DNA from: Galbitalea soli
Lineage (GTDB): Bacteria > Actinomycetota > Actinomycetes > Actinomycetales > Microbacteriaceae
Direction: 5' to 3'
Length of the DNA: 64,000 nt
Assembly (NCBI RefSeq): GCF_010686725.1
Contig: NZ_JAAGWZ010000002.1
Location: 186,001 to 250,000 of the forward strand
The first letter of the stretch is position 1. Each line of letters opens with the position of its first letter. The notes beneath the pieces are model-generated. The model saw nothing but the letters and a program-made list of their open reading frames with translations, made no database searches and was not told the origin of the DNA. A program made the translations under genes and the position numbers. Of this stretch, positions 49,141 through 57,693 are shown in pieces.

Positions 49141-51630
49141 CTACGCCGCGGGCGTGTCGTCGAACGTCACCTCGTCGAGGTCGACGTGACCCCACGATCC
49201 GGTGTTGTGGTCGATCACCTGGAGCTGAGCGGACTGACCGGCCAGATCGTCGACCTTCCAGGACCGCCAGCTGAGGTGCTCGCTGTCCTGTCCGGTCGCC
49301 GTCCTCACGACCTGACCGCCGACCACGAGATTGACGGTCGTCTGGTCATCCGGCTCGCCGGCGGTGGCGTTCGCCGCGTTCGTGAACAGCACCTGATCCA
49401 CCATGATGTGCCCCCACGACCCGGTCGCGTGGTCGACGACCTGGAGCTGAGCGCGCGTGCCGATCAGGCTGTGCAGGTCCCAGTTCACGGCCGACATCGT
49501 CGAGGAGTTCGAGCCGGTGGCACTGCGGACCACCTGACCGTTCACGAGCAGGTTGACGGAGGCAGCACCCGAGGATCCCCACGGGTGATTTCCGCCCGCG
49601 ATGAGGAAGTCGAGATAGTCCCTCGTGATCGTGAAAGCGGGAGACGTGATGGCGCCCGTGGCCGAGTCGCCTCCGCCCACATAGGTGTCGAGCACCTTCG
49701 AGCCCACCTGACCGGAGAGCGATTCGGTGCTGGGCCCCTGACCCGAGAAGCTTCCCGATGAGGTCCACCCGGAGCCCCACGTCGTTCCCTCGAAGTCAGC
49801 GAACACGTCCGACGAGCGCGGGTGGTGCCCTCCGCCCAGAAGGAAGTTGATGTAGGAGTGTCCGATCGTGAAGGCGGGGGAGGTGAGCGTTCCCGTCGCG
49901 GAATCGCCGCCCAGGTAGCTGTTCACGAGGCGCGTGCCGAGGTATCCGGTGACCGTCTGCTGTCCGGTCAGGGTGCCGGTCGCCGGTCCGCTGCCGAAGG
50001 CGCTGCCCGTCGTCGTCCACGACCCGTAGCTCGATCCCTCGAAGTCGGCGTAGGGCGTCGCGGGATGCGCCGCCGTCTGCACGTGGGCGAACTCGGTGAT
50101 CGAGAGATTGCTGAAGGTGCCGCTTCCGCCGATCGTGTACAGCGAGATGCCCGTGTCGGACGAGGCGAAGAACGCCTGGTTGGAGAGGGTGATCCTGCCG
50201 TCGCCGACGAAGACCTCGACGCTTCCGTGGTCGACGAGAATGCGGAGGTGCACGGAGCTGGTGCCGGTCGGGAGGGGCGCCTGCGACTGCTGGAAGCTGC
50301 CGAAGGAGTAGGGCACCTGGTCCGAACCGCCACGATCGACGTAGAGGTTGCCGTTGTACACGCCGATGTTGGTCTTGCGGCTGGCGTTGCTGTTGGTCCC
50401 GACCGAGATGCCGATGTTGTTGGCCGTCGTCCACGCGAGGTCCGCGTCGAGTTCGTATGCCTGGCCGTGGTAGTCGAGTGCCTGGGTGCCGGAGAGCGTC
50501 ACATCCGCGGGATGCACGGTCGTGGTCGCGTAGTTCGCGAGTTGCGGTGTCGGCTGTGACAGGAGGCTGTAGACGCCGCTGCCCTCGTTCTTGAGAGACA
50601 GCTTGCGCACGACCGACATCTGCCCGTTGTACCCGTCGCTCGCGTCCGTCGGCACCGTGTGCGGGGCGTAGTGCCAGTTGTTCATCCACCCGATCGCGTA
50701 CCGGGAGGTGTCGGGGTTCGCGGCGTCGGGCCAGGACACCGCCGCGTACCAGTCCCATCCCCAGTCGAGCCACTGCGGGTCGGTCTGGTCGGGCGTGAAG
50801 GTGGTGCCGTCCCAGGTTCCGGTCCAGTAGGCGTAGGTGTCCGGCTTGCCGCTGTAGTCGCCCTGCATGCTGCCCGCCATGACCCAGTGCCACGTGCCGT
50901 CGTCGGCCTTCATCTGGAAGATGTCAGGGCACTCGAACCCGCCGATGTTCGGCGACGTGTAGCTGAAGTCCGAGCGATGCGTCCACGTCTTGAGGTCGGG
51001 TGAGGTGTAGAAGCTCAGCTTCTGCTGGCGTCCGATCACCGCGACCCAGTCGGAGTGGGCCGCGTCCCACACGATCTTCGGGTCGCGGAACCAGTCGGAC
51101 GCGTCGGGATTCGCGATGACCGGGGGCCCGTACTGGGTGAAGGTCGCCCCTCCGTCGGTCGAGTACCAGAGGTACTGCGATTGCTGAAACGCGTCACCGT
51201 CGGTCGGCTGCGTCGCGAGCGCCACGATCGCTCCCGCTCCGAAGCCCGCGGTGTTGTTCGTGTCGACCACGGAGGAGCCGGTCCACACGGGAAAGGCCGT
51301 TGCGAGCGGCAGGGCGGTTCCCTGATCGTCGAACGCGACCGTGTCGGCGGTGGTCGCGTGCTCCCAGCCGCCCGGCCCGTTGTCCTGAGTGCTGTGCAGG
51401 TAATAGAACTGGTACTTCCCGCCCGCGTAGACCGGGCGCTGCGGGTCGCTCAGCCAGCCCGCGGGCGGTGTCAGGTGATAGACCGAGCGCATCGAGTCGG
51501 GGGTGGAGCTGCTCGTCGCGCGCGCCTGTGGCGCGATGCCGAGCACGACCGCCGTGGCCACCAGGGCGAGGAGCGCGACTGCGGCGCCTCCCGCTCTCAC
51601 CGCGGACGGCGTCATTGCCGTTCGTTTCAT
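49141..51630 (-). CDS. Secreted GH32, levan fructotransferase/levanase-like, with nested C-terminal modules
   Basis: An 829-residue exported enzyme. Residues 1-38 are a signal (ALLALVATAVVLGIAPQARA). The GH32 domain has Asp62 in GWLSDPQRPVY, Asp183 in WFRDPKI, Glu233 in FECPDIF, and the segment QWLDWGWDWYAAVSWP. These features resemble levan fructotransferases (DFA-IV-forming) and levanases. The C-terminus has a nested repeat: half A1 (528-604), full copy A2+B2 (610-750), half B1 (763-824). GGAGG lies four bases before the ATG, and a perfect palindromic operator sits in its promoter. Confidence 0.85.
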   Translation of the reverse strand: MKRTAMTPSAVRAGGAAVALLALVATAVVLGIAPQARATSSSTPDSMRSVYHLTPPAGWLSDPQRPVYAGGKYQFYYLHSTQDNGPGGWEHATTADTVAFDDQGTALPLATAFPVWTGSSVVDTNNTAGFGAGAIVALATQPTDGDAFQQSQYLWYSTDGGATFTQYGPPVIANPDASDWFRDPKIVWDAAHSDWVAVIGRQQKLSFYTSPDLKTWTHRSDFSYTSPNIGGFECPDIFQMKADDGTWHWVMAGSMQGDYSGKPDTYAYWTGTWDGTTFTPDQTDPQWLDWGWDWYAAVSWPDAANPDTSRYAIGWMNNWHYAPHTVPTDASDGYNGQMSVVRKLSLKNEGSGVYSLLSQPTPQLANYATTTVHPADVTLSGTQALDYHGQAYELDADLAWTTANNIGISVGTNSNASRKTNIGVYNGNLYVDRGGSDQVPYSFGSFQQSQAPLPTGTSSVHLRILVDHGSVEVFVGDGRITLSNQAFFASSDTGISLYTIGGSGTFSNLSITEFAHVQTAAHPATPYADFEGSSYGSWTTTGSAFGSGPATGTLTGQQTVTGYLGTRLVNSYLGGDSATGTLTSPAFTIGHSYINFLLGGGHHPRSSDVFADFEGTTWGSGWTSSGSFSGQGPSTESLSGQVGSKVLDTYVGGGDSATGAITSPAFTITRDYLDFLIAGGNHPWGSSGAASVNLLVNGQVVRSATGSNSSTMSAVNWDLHSLIGTRAQLQVVDHATGSWGHIMVDQVLFTNAANATAGEPDDQTTVNLVVGGQVVRTATGQDSEHLSWRSWKVDDLAGQSAQLQVIDHNTGSWGHVDLDEVTFDDTPAA

Positions 51631-51651
51631 GAATCCTCCATTGGATCATCC

Positions 51652-51671
51652 GTACTAACGCGCGTTAGTAC
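51652..51671. promoter_or_regulatory. Perfect 20-bp palindromic LacI operator
   Basis: GTACTAACGC/GCGTTAGTAC, fully symmetric. On the minus strand it lies just after the promoter TTGCCG - 18 bp - TACACT, at the expected transcription start of the secreted GH32 gene. The neighbouring LacI is the likely ligand. Confidence 0.8.
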
Positions 51672-51711
51672 CCGGCCAGTGTACGGATCGTCCTACCGCC
51701 GCGGCAAGGTC

Positions 51712-52716
51712 TCAGCGGCCGACGGACGCGCGTTCCACGAGTGGGCACGGCACGATGGTGACCGCCGGTGGTCCGAAGCTCGGAGCGCACAGCGCGTCGA
51801 TCGCCGTCGCGCCCATCGTGTCGAACGGCAGGGCAACCGTGGTGAGCGCGGGTCGGAGGAACGCCGCGATGATCTCCTGGTTGTCGAAGCCCACGACGGA
51901 GACGTCACCCGGGATGCGCAGCCCGGCCTCCTTCACGGCGTCGTAGGCGCCCATCGCCATCCGGTCGTTGGCGCAGAACAGGGCCGTCGGCGGATCGACC
52001 TCGGCGAGCAGCTCCCGAGCGGCCTCGTAGCCTCCCTCCGCAGTCGCGTGGCCGACGCGAACCAAACGGGGGTTGAACGCGACTCCCGCCGTGGCGAGCG
52101 CACGGCGGTAGCCCGTCTCGCGGGGGATGGCCGCGCGCAGCCAGGGGTCGAGATTGATCATCCCGATACGGCGGTGACCGGCGCGAATCAGCGTCTCGGT
52201 CGCGAGAGCGCCGCCCGCCTCCTCGTCGGGAAGGATGGTCGTGAAATCGCCGGCGTCGCTCACACAGTGCACGAGCACGGTCGGCACCTCGCGGGCCGCC
52301 GCGGGGAGCGTCACCGATTCGTTCGCCTGCGTCGCGAAGATGATTCCCTCGACCCTGCGTTGCAGGAGCATCTCGAAGGCGGCTGCCACGCGGGTGGGAT
52401 CCCCGTCCGTTCCCACGACGAGCAAGAACTTGTCGCGGGCCCAGGCCGCGTGCTGCGCCCCGCGGATGATCTCCCCGGCGAACGGCGTCGCGACGATATC
52501 GGTCACGATGCCGATCAGATCGGTGCGGGCCTTCGCGAGGGCTTGCGCGCCCGCGTGCGGTCGATATCCGAGCTCACGCGCCGCGGCGCGAACCCGGTCG
52601 CGGGTGGGCGCCGGGATCTGGATGTCCTCCCGGCCGTTCAGCACGAACGAGACCGTCGAGCGACTCACGCCCGTGGCGTGCGCGATGTCGTCCATCGACA
52701 CCCGGCGCCTGACCAT
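51712..52716 (-). CDS. LacI-family regulator of the secreted levan enzyme
   Basis: A 334-residue repressor: HTH MDDIAHATGVSRSTVSFVLN, hinge HAGAQALAK, sensor domain ending FDNQEIIAAFLRPALTTVALPFDTMG. It lies 81 bp upstream of the secreted GH32 gene on the same strand, with the perfect operator between them, so it should control that gene. It is less similar to the other three LacI proteins of the window than they are to each other. Confidence 0.88.
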   Translation of the reverse strand: MVRRRVSMDDIAHATGVSRSTVSFVLNGREDIQIPAPTRDRVRAAARELGYRPHAGAQALAKARTDLIGIVTDIVATPFAGEIIRGAQHAAWARDKFLLVVGTDGDPTRVAAAFEMLLQRRVEGIIFATQANESVTLPAAAREVPTVLVHCVSDAGDFTTILPDEEAGGALATETLIRAGHRRIGMINLDPWLRAAIPRETGYRRALATAGVAFNPRLVRVGHATAEGGYEAARELLAEVDPPTALFCANDRMAMGAYDAVKEAGLRIPGDVSVVGFDNQEIIAAFLRPALTTVALPFDTMGATAIDALCAPSFGPPAVTIVPCPLVERASVGR

Positions 52717-52746
52717 GCCCCATCTTCACACAGACCGCGGAGGAGG

Positions 52747-53142
52747 TCAGGTGCTCGCCGCGACCAGCCGCAGCGTCGTCTCGCGCGCCGCCGGCGCGAC
52801 CATCGCGTCGACGTACTCGGCGCCGAAGCGCGCGTACTTCGAGGCGTAGACCGCGTCGATCGCCGCGTGCGCGGGGTCGTCGGTGGGGAGCGTCTCGAAT
52901 CGGATCGGCCAGAGGCGGTCATCCACGCGGATGCTGCCCTCGCCCGCCGCCAGCAGATGCCGGTACCAGCCGGCGCCACTGCCCTTCCACGACCTCACGT
53001 AGAGCTCGTCTCCCACCCGGGTCACCCAGATCGGCACGAAGGGGCGGAGGGTGGCGTCCGCTCGCGGCGAGGTGATCTCGATCTCGGCGGAGTCGCCGAT
53101 CCGATCGAGATCGTGGGCAATGAAGGTACCACCATTCGTCAT
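52747..53142 (-). CDS. DUF2255-family protein
   Basis: A 131-residue protein of the flavin-reductase/pyridoxamine-oxidase-like split-barrel type (DUF2255): AEIEITSPRADATLRPFVPIWVTRVGDELYVRSWKGSGAGWYRHLLAAGEGSIRV. It probably binds a flavin or F420 cofactor. The start at 53142 (MTNGG) is chosen because the frame upstream to 53262 is non-homologous. It is divergent from PPK2. Confidence 0.75.
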   Translation of the reverse strand: MTNGGTFIAHDLDRIGDSAEIEITSPRADATLRPFVPIWVTRVGDELYVRSWKGSGAGWYRHLLAAGEGSIRVDDRLWPIRFETLPTDDPAHAAIDAVYASKYARFGAEYVDAMVAPAARETTLRLVAAST

Positions 53143-53171
53143 GTCGACGACTTTACGAGGGGAGGGGTGGT

Positions 53172-53190
53172 TGCGGCAGCCCCTGCCGCA
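53172..53190. promoter_or_regulatory. Inverted repeat in the DUF2255 / PPK2 divergent region
   Basis: TGCGGCA-GCCCC-TGCCGCA, a perfect 7-bp inverted repeat immediately followed by TAGAGT, a possible -10 for the PPK2 gene. It may be an operator or a short hairpin. Confidence 0.4.
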
Positions 53191-53248
53191 TAGAGTCAGC
53201 CCAGAGGCCGACGTCTGGTTCGGTGCTCGCGAACAGAGAGCGGTTCCG

Positions 53249-54082
53249 ATGTCTGGAGACAAACCCCCGAAGCGCCGTCACCGCTTGTCGAAGCGCGCGT
53301 ACGAGAAGGAACTCGCTCGCCTTCAGGTGGAGCTCGTCACCATGCAGCGCTGGGTCAACGCGACGGGCGCGCGCGTGCTCGTCATCTTCGAGGGCCGGGA
53401 TGCCGCGGGCAAGGGCGGCGCGATCAAGCGGGTCACGCAGTACCTCAATCCCCGCACCGCGCGCGTCGTCGCCCTGCCGCAGCCGAGCGAGCGCGAGAAG
53501 GGGGAGTGGTACTTCCAGCGGTACCTCCGGCACCTGCCGTCCTCCGGCGAGATCGTGCTCATGGACCGCTCCTGGTACAACCGGGCGGGCGTCGAGCGCG
53601 TGCTCGGCTACTGCACCGATGAGGAGTACGAGCGCTTCCTGCGTCAGGTGCCGGTGCTCGAGCGGATGCTCGTCGACGACGGCATCATCCTCATCAAGTA
53701 CTGGTTCTCGGTCTCCGACAAGGAGCAGGAGCGGCGTTTCCGCTCACGGCTGAAGGACCCGATGCGCCGCTGGAAGCTCTCCGACACCGACCTCCTCTCC
53801 ATCACGAAGTGGGAGGACTACTCCCGCGCGAAGGATGCGATGTTCGAGGTGACCGACACCGAGGAGGCGCCCTGGTTCACGGTCGAGAGCGAGGACAAGA
53901 AGGCGGCCCGTCTCAACACGATCCACCACCTGCTCTCCACGCTCGACTACGAACACCTGGAGCCCAAGCCGGTCACGATCCCGCCGCGCCCCGAGGCCGA
54001 CGACTACGACCGCCCGCCGCGCGATCAGTTCCAATGCGTGCCCGACCACGCGGAGAAGATCGCGGCCCAGGCGAAGGGCTGA
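53249..54082 (+). CDS. ppk2: Polyphosphate kinase 2 (PPK2)
   Basis: A 277-residue cytoplasmic kinase that moves phosphate between polyphosphate and nucleotides. Walker A is EGRDAAGKGG, the lid module MDRSWYNRAGVERV follows, and YWFSVSDKEQERRF and KLSDTDL are family motifs. A single catalytic domain of about 230 residues indicates the one-domain class I form. ATG 53249 fits the length and the family start. Regulation is not evident. Confidence 0.9.
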   Translation: MSGDKPPKRRHRLSKRAYEKELARLQVELVTMQRWVNATGARVLVIFEGRDAAGKGGAIKRVTQYLNPRTARVVALPQPSEREKGEWYFQRYLRHLPSSGEIVLMDRSWYNRAGVERVLGYCTDEEYERFLRQVPVLERMLVDDGIILIKYWFSVSDKEQERRFRSRLKDPMRRWKLSDTDLLSITKWEDYSRAKDAMFEVTDTEEAPWFTVESEDKKAARLNTIHHLLSTLDYEHLEPKPVTIPPRPEADDYDRPPRDQFQCVPDHAEKIAAQAKG

Positions 54083-54098
54083 CCCGGCGCGGTCACCC

Positions 54099-54178
54099 CC
54101 TCGGTGCCGGAGTGCCTCGGTTCCGGAGCGCCCCAGTGCCGCAGAGCCTCGGTGCCGGAGTGCCTCAGTGCCGGAGCG
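54099..54178. repeat. Five tandem copies of a 16-bp repeat
   Basis: Unit CCTCGGTGCCGGAGTG. Units 1 and 4 are exact, units 2, 3 and 5 differ at two to five positions. It lies between the convergent PPK2 and permease genes and overlaps the last codons of the permease. Confidence 0.8.
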
Positions 54179-55388
54179 CCTCGGAGGCGGGGGTCCGACC
54201 GAGGCGAACGAGCGCGGGCAGGCTCGCGACCACGAAGGCGAGCATGGGCAGTGCCGCGACCGCCGCGAGGGCCAGCATGTCGCGGCTGGTCAGCTCCGGG
54301 GTGAGTCGCACGCCGAGCACCGTGCTGCCCATCGCGAAGATCCGCAGGGCGATGAGGGCGATCGCTCCGGCGGCGATGCCGATCGCGCCGGCCACGAGGC
54401 CGAGCGCGACGACGGGGAGCTCGAAGCCGACCACGATGTCGCTCGGGTGCCACCCCGCCGAGCGGAGGACCCCGGCTGATCCGCGCCGGCGGGCCAGCTC
54501 GGGGGCGATCGTGGTCCAGGCGATCCCCACGAGTACGAGCACGGCGATCAGAACCGCCAGGGGGGCGATGCCCTGCGGGCGACCCTTGGTGTCGGGGCTG
54601 TCCGCCCCCAGCAGTGCGGCGAAGCTGGCCGCGTTGAACCCGCGTGACTGGATCGCGCGCAGCGTCGTCGCCACGTTCGCCACGTCGTCCACGGTCACGT
54701 AGGCCTTGGGGAAGGCGTAGTCGCTCGTGATCCACGCAGCATTGCGCCCGAGGGTCTGCGCGACCAGGCTCGTCATGGCCGCGGGGGAGGCGTAGGCCAC
54801 CCCCGTGCCACCGACCCCGCCCGCCCCGTCGTCGAAGATGCCGGTGACGGTCATGGGCAGATCGATCGTTCGGCGGGCTCCGCCCGCGTCGATCCGGGTG
54901 TACTCGATGCTGAGACTGCCGCCCGCGCGGATGTTCTGGTGCTGAGCGAACGTCGCGGGGAGGGCGACCTCGTCGGTGTCGGAGGGCTCTGAGCCGGCGA
55001 CCAGCTTGGGCTGCACCGAGGGCACCCGTGTCATGAAGACGGTCTCCACCTCGGTTTGCGCGGAGTGGGTGCCGGAGGTGATGACGCGCACGGGCGTCCT
55101 CGCCCACGGAGTCACGGCGTCGACGTGCGGCAGGTCTGCGATCGATGCCAGCGATTGCGCGGTGAGCGGTGTGAGGCTGGAGCCGTGCCCGCCCGTCCCG
55201 ATCGCGATGGTGCGCACGACCGCGCCCGGTGCGGTGTGGCGCGGCGCCGCGTTGCTGGCGCTGAGCGCCGGCAGCAGCGCGGCGAGGAGGGCGACGCACA
55301 GGGCCGACAGGGTGATCCCGGCGCGATGGCGTCGAAGCTGCGCCGGAAGCAGCCACCCCGCGAGTCGAAGCGCACTCATCGCGCTCAC
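54165..55388 (-). CDS. ABC transporter permease (FtsX/MacB type)
   Basis: A 407-residue membrane protein with an N-terminal helix (RRHRAGITLSALCVALLAALLPAL), a large extracytoplasmic domain and a C-terminal three-helix FtsX core (VLIAVLVLVGIAWTTIAPELARRRG; VVALGLVAGAIGIAAGAIALIALRI). Partner of the ATPase that overlaps it. It probably exports or mechanically signals; the substrate is unknown. The last codons lie in the 16-bp repeat tract. Confidence 0.8.
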   Translation of the reverse strand: MSAMSALRLAGWLLPAQLRRHRAGITLSALCVALLAALLPALSASNAAPRHTAPGAVVRTIAIGTGGHGSSLTPLTAQSLASIADLPHVDAVTPWARTPVRVITSGTHSAQTEVETVFMTRVPSVQPKLVAGSEPSDTDEVALPATFAQHQNIRAGGSLSIEYTRIDAGGARRTIDLPMTVTGIFDDGAGGVGGTGVAYASPAAMTSLVAQTLGRNAAWITSDYAFPKAYVTVDDVANVATTLRAIQSRGFNAASFAALLGADSPDTKGRPQGIAPLAVLIAVLVLVGIAWTTIAPELARRRGSAGVLRSAGWHPSDIVVGFELPVVALGLVAGAIGIAAGAIALIALRIFAMGSTVLGVRLTPELTSRDMLALAAVAALPMLAFVVASLPALVRLGRTPASEALRH

Positions 55389-56038
55389 TCGCTGCCGGCG
55401 GCCGCGAGGGCGACGCTGCGGTGCGCGTAGTGCTCCACGCGGCGGTCGTGCGAGGCGACGACGACGCAGCGGCCCTCGTCGGCGAGCTCCCGCAGCACCG
55501 AGAAGATGGCCGCGGCATCCGTGTCGTCGAGTCCGGCGCTCGGTTCGTCGGCGAGAACGATCGCGGGGTCGCCGACGAGGGCGCGGGCGAGGGACGTTCT
55601 GGTCTGGTCGCCGTGGCGGAGGTCATCCACCCGCCCGTGCGCCGAGTGCGTGATGCCGACCCGCCGGAGCAGCCGGGTGGGTCGTGCCGCACGGCGCGGA
55701 TCGCTCGAGAGGCGGAGGTTCTGCACCGCCGACAGCTCCGGGATGAGGTGGGAGGTCTGCGGCATGAGGCCCACGAGCTGCTGGCGGGCTAGGATGCGGC
55801 CGGCGCGGCGCTCGGTGTCGCGGCGCACCCCGCCGAGCCAGACCTCGCCGGAGTCGGGCTCGGTGACGAGAGCGGCGATGCCGAGGAGGGTGCTCTTGCC
55901 GCTGCCCGAGGGGCCGGTCAGCCAGACGAGCTCGCCCGCGTTGGCGCTGAAGGAGACGGTGGGCAGCGCGACACGATGGTGGTCAGTGCGGTAGCGCTTG
56001 GTGACGGCGCGCAGTTCGATCACGGGTTTCGAGTCCAT
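55385..56038 (-). CDS. ABC transporter ATP-binding protein (MacB/LolD type)
   Basis: A 217-residue ATPase with Walker A GPSGSGKSTLLG, Q-loop MPQTSHLIPEL, Walker B IVLADEPSAGLDD and H-loop VVASHDRRV. The signature LRHGDQTRTSLARAL departs from L-S-G-G-Q. The start at 56038 matches family starts; a frame to 56104 is possible. It overlaps the permease gene. Confidence 0.82.
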   Translation of the reverse strand: MDSKPVIELRAVTKRYRTDHHRVALPTVSFSANAGELVWLTGPSGSGKSTLLGIAALVTEPDSGEVWLGGVRRDTERRAGRILARQQLVGLMPQTSHLIPELSAVQNLRLSSDPRRAARPTRLLRRVGITHSAHGRVDDLRHGDQTRTSLARALVGDPAIVLADEPSAGLDDTDAAAIFSVLRELADEGRCVVVASHDRRVEHYAHRSVALAAAGSE

Positions 56039-56159
56039 CGCTGGGGTGAGGTGGGAACGCCGAAGGGGTGACGCCCCTCCCCGGCGCGACCACGGTATCC
56101 TCACTTTCCGCGGCCCTCAAGCGCCCATTACGGAGTTGTTTACGAGGCAGAATGGGGGC

Positions 56160-56687
56160 GTGACGGAGGCGGCCGAGTTCGTGGACGCGGCCCTCCGGTA
56201 CGAGGGCTCCTGGGAGCGCGCGGAGAGCGACCGCGACCGTTTGCTCGCCGACGCCGACCCCGACGGGCCCGCCGCTCCGCTCGCTTTCTACGGATGCTCG
56301 GTCGGCGCGATCCGCGGAACCATCCGCGACCTCGGCCGACGCCACCCCGCGCTCACCCACGATGCGATCACGGCGCTCGCCTCCGAGCTGTGGGCGGTGC
56401 CGGTCTACGAGCGCCGCCTCGCCGCGGTGGTCCTGCTGCAGCGGCACGTGCGGAGCCTGGGTGTGTTCGACCTGACCCGCATCGAGGGCTTCGTGCGGGC
56501 ATCCGGTCTGGCGGCGCTCGTCGATCCGCTCGCCGTCGACGTGGTCGCGCCCCTGCTGCACGGTCTCGACGAGAGCGAGCGGATGCGCGCCCGCACGGTG
56601 CTCGACCGCTGGGCCGTGAGCGACGACAGGTGGCTGCGTCGCGCGGCCGATCAGGTCTCGACGGCTCCGCCGCGCGCCCGCAGGTGA
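56160..56687 (+). CDS. DNA alkylation repair protein-like (AlkD)
   Basis: A 175-residue helical protein: FYGCSVGAIRGTIRDLGRRHPALTHDAITALASELWAVPVYERRLAAVVLLQRHV matches the ARM-like helices of AlkD. AlkD-type glycosylases remove alkylated bases from DNA. It is a little shorter than typical AlkD (about 230), so the C-terminal part is reduced. GTG 56160 is the first good start. Confidence 0.65.
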   Translation: MTEAAEFVDAALRYEGSWERAESDRDRLLADADPDGPAAPLAFYGCSVGAIRGTIRDLGRRHPALTHDAITALASELWAVPVYERRLAAVVLLQRHVRSLGVFDLTRIEGFVRASGLAALVDPLAVDVVAPLLHGLDESERMRARTVLDRWAVSDDRWLRRAADQVSTAPPRARR

Positions 56688-57340
56688 TCGCGGAGCGAGT
56701 AGCCGGGCTGCTCGGCGCGGATGGCCAGGTAATCGGCGAAGCCCACCTGCTCGCGGAGTGAGCGGCCGCCGGTCATCCTCGTCGCCTGCGCCTGTTCGGT
56801 CTGCAGGATGGCGAGGGCGGTCTCGCTGACGCGTTCCCACGACTCGGCGGGAACGAAGACGACCCCGTCGTCGTCGGCGACGACGTGATCGCCCGGCCGC
56901 ACCGTCGTGCCGGCGACAGTGGCCGACCGCATGGGAGGTGCCGCGGGCGGGGTGCGGATCGGCCCGCGGGGGAAGGAGCCGAGGCTGAACACCGGGAGTC
57001 CGATGTCGATGAGTTGCGCGGTGTCGCGGTGCAGGCCCCAGATGACGATGCCGGCGAGCCCGGCGAGTTTCGCCTCCAGGGTGATGAGGTCGCCGACGCA
57101 GGCCTCGTCGCCGCGGCCGCCGTTGTCGACGACGAGCACCGAGCCGGGCGCCGCGTCGGCGATCACCTCGAGGAAGACGTCGACGCTGCCCAGGTGGGTG
57201 ACGGGCGCGGCCGGGCCGATCGCGATCGACCCGCGCGCCACCGAGCGCACGCCCGCCGGCACGCCGCTCGGCGGCAGCCCGAGCCTCACGACCGCGTCGA
57301 TCACCGTTGCGGTGCTGAGCGTGGGGGCGGCGTCGGACAC
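56651..57340 (-). CDS. RraA-like / 4-hydroxy-4-methyl-2-oxoglutarate aldolase-like protein
   Basis: A 229-residue RraA-fold protein: LGSVDVFLEVIADAAPGSVLVVDNGGRGDEACVGDLITLEAKLAGLAGIVIWG is the conserved core. Homologues are either HMG aldolases (divalent-metal oxaloacetate decarboxylase) or RNase E inhibitors; the DNGG and GD..T residues favour the aldolase-like group. GTG 57340 has GGAGGAG five bases upstream. It overlaps the convergent AlkD-like gene by 37 bp. Confidence 0.8.
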   Translation of the reverse strand: MSDAAPTLSTATVIDAVVRLGLPPSGVPAGVRSVARGSIAIGPAAPVTHLGSVDVFLEVIADAAPGSVLVVDNGGRGDEACVGDLITLEAKLAGLAGIVIWGLHRDTAQLIDIGLPVFSLGSFPRGPIRTPPAAPPMRSATVAGTTVRPGDHVVADDDGVVFVPAESWERVSETALAILQTEQAQATRMTGGRSLREQVGFADYLAIRAEQPGYSLRDHLRARGGAVET

Positions 57341-57449
57341 GGGATCTCCTCCGGGCGGCGGGCCGCCCATCCGGCGGGCGGCCACACGGTCACGCTAATT
57401 GACGCTGTGACCGCGCGCCAGCGGGGAGACGGGGGTACCGTGTCTGTTC

Positions 57450-57650
57450 ATGATGACCCTGCGCGATGTCGGCACACGTCTCAATCACATCGAGGCGGTC
57501 GCGCGCCACCCGGCCGCGGCGCACGAGGCGAGTGACGAGTTGCTCGCAGAGGTGCTGATCGCCATCGCCGCGGGCGCAACGAATCCGGCGGAACTAGCGG
57601 CCGAGGCGCTCCAGGTGCTCGACATCGACTTTCCCCGCAGCTTCGGATAG
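57450..57650 (+). CDS. Small conserved-looking protein
   Basis: A 66-residue soluble helical protein with no recognised domain (LRDVGTRLNHIEAVARHP, ELLAEVLIAIAAGAT, QVLDIDFPRSFG). Ala-rich helices with an acidic stretch suggest a helical bundle. It is followed by another small gene 43 bp later. Confidence 0.5.
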   Translation: MMTLRDVGTRLNHIEAVARHPAAAHEASDELLAEVLIAIAAGATNPAELAAEALQVLDIDFPRSFG

Positions 57651-57693
57651 ATCGGCCGATTGCGCGTTCACCCGGATACGTCACAATGAGACC

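Noticed and set aside
53143-53248. Search for a tRNA or small RNA in this and other gaps
   Set aside because: No cloverleaf arms or GTTCRA-type T-loop context was found in this gap or other intergenic gaps of the window.
54099-54178. Possible CRISPR array
   Set aside because: The repeats are head-to-tail with no spacers, 16 bp long, and there are no cas genes.
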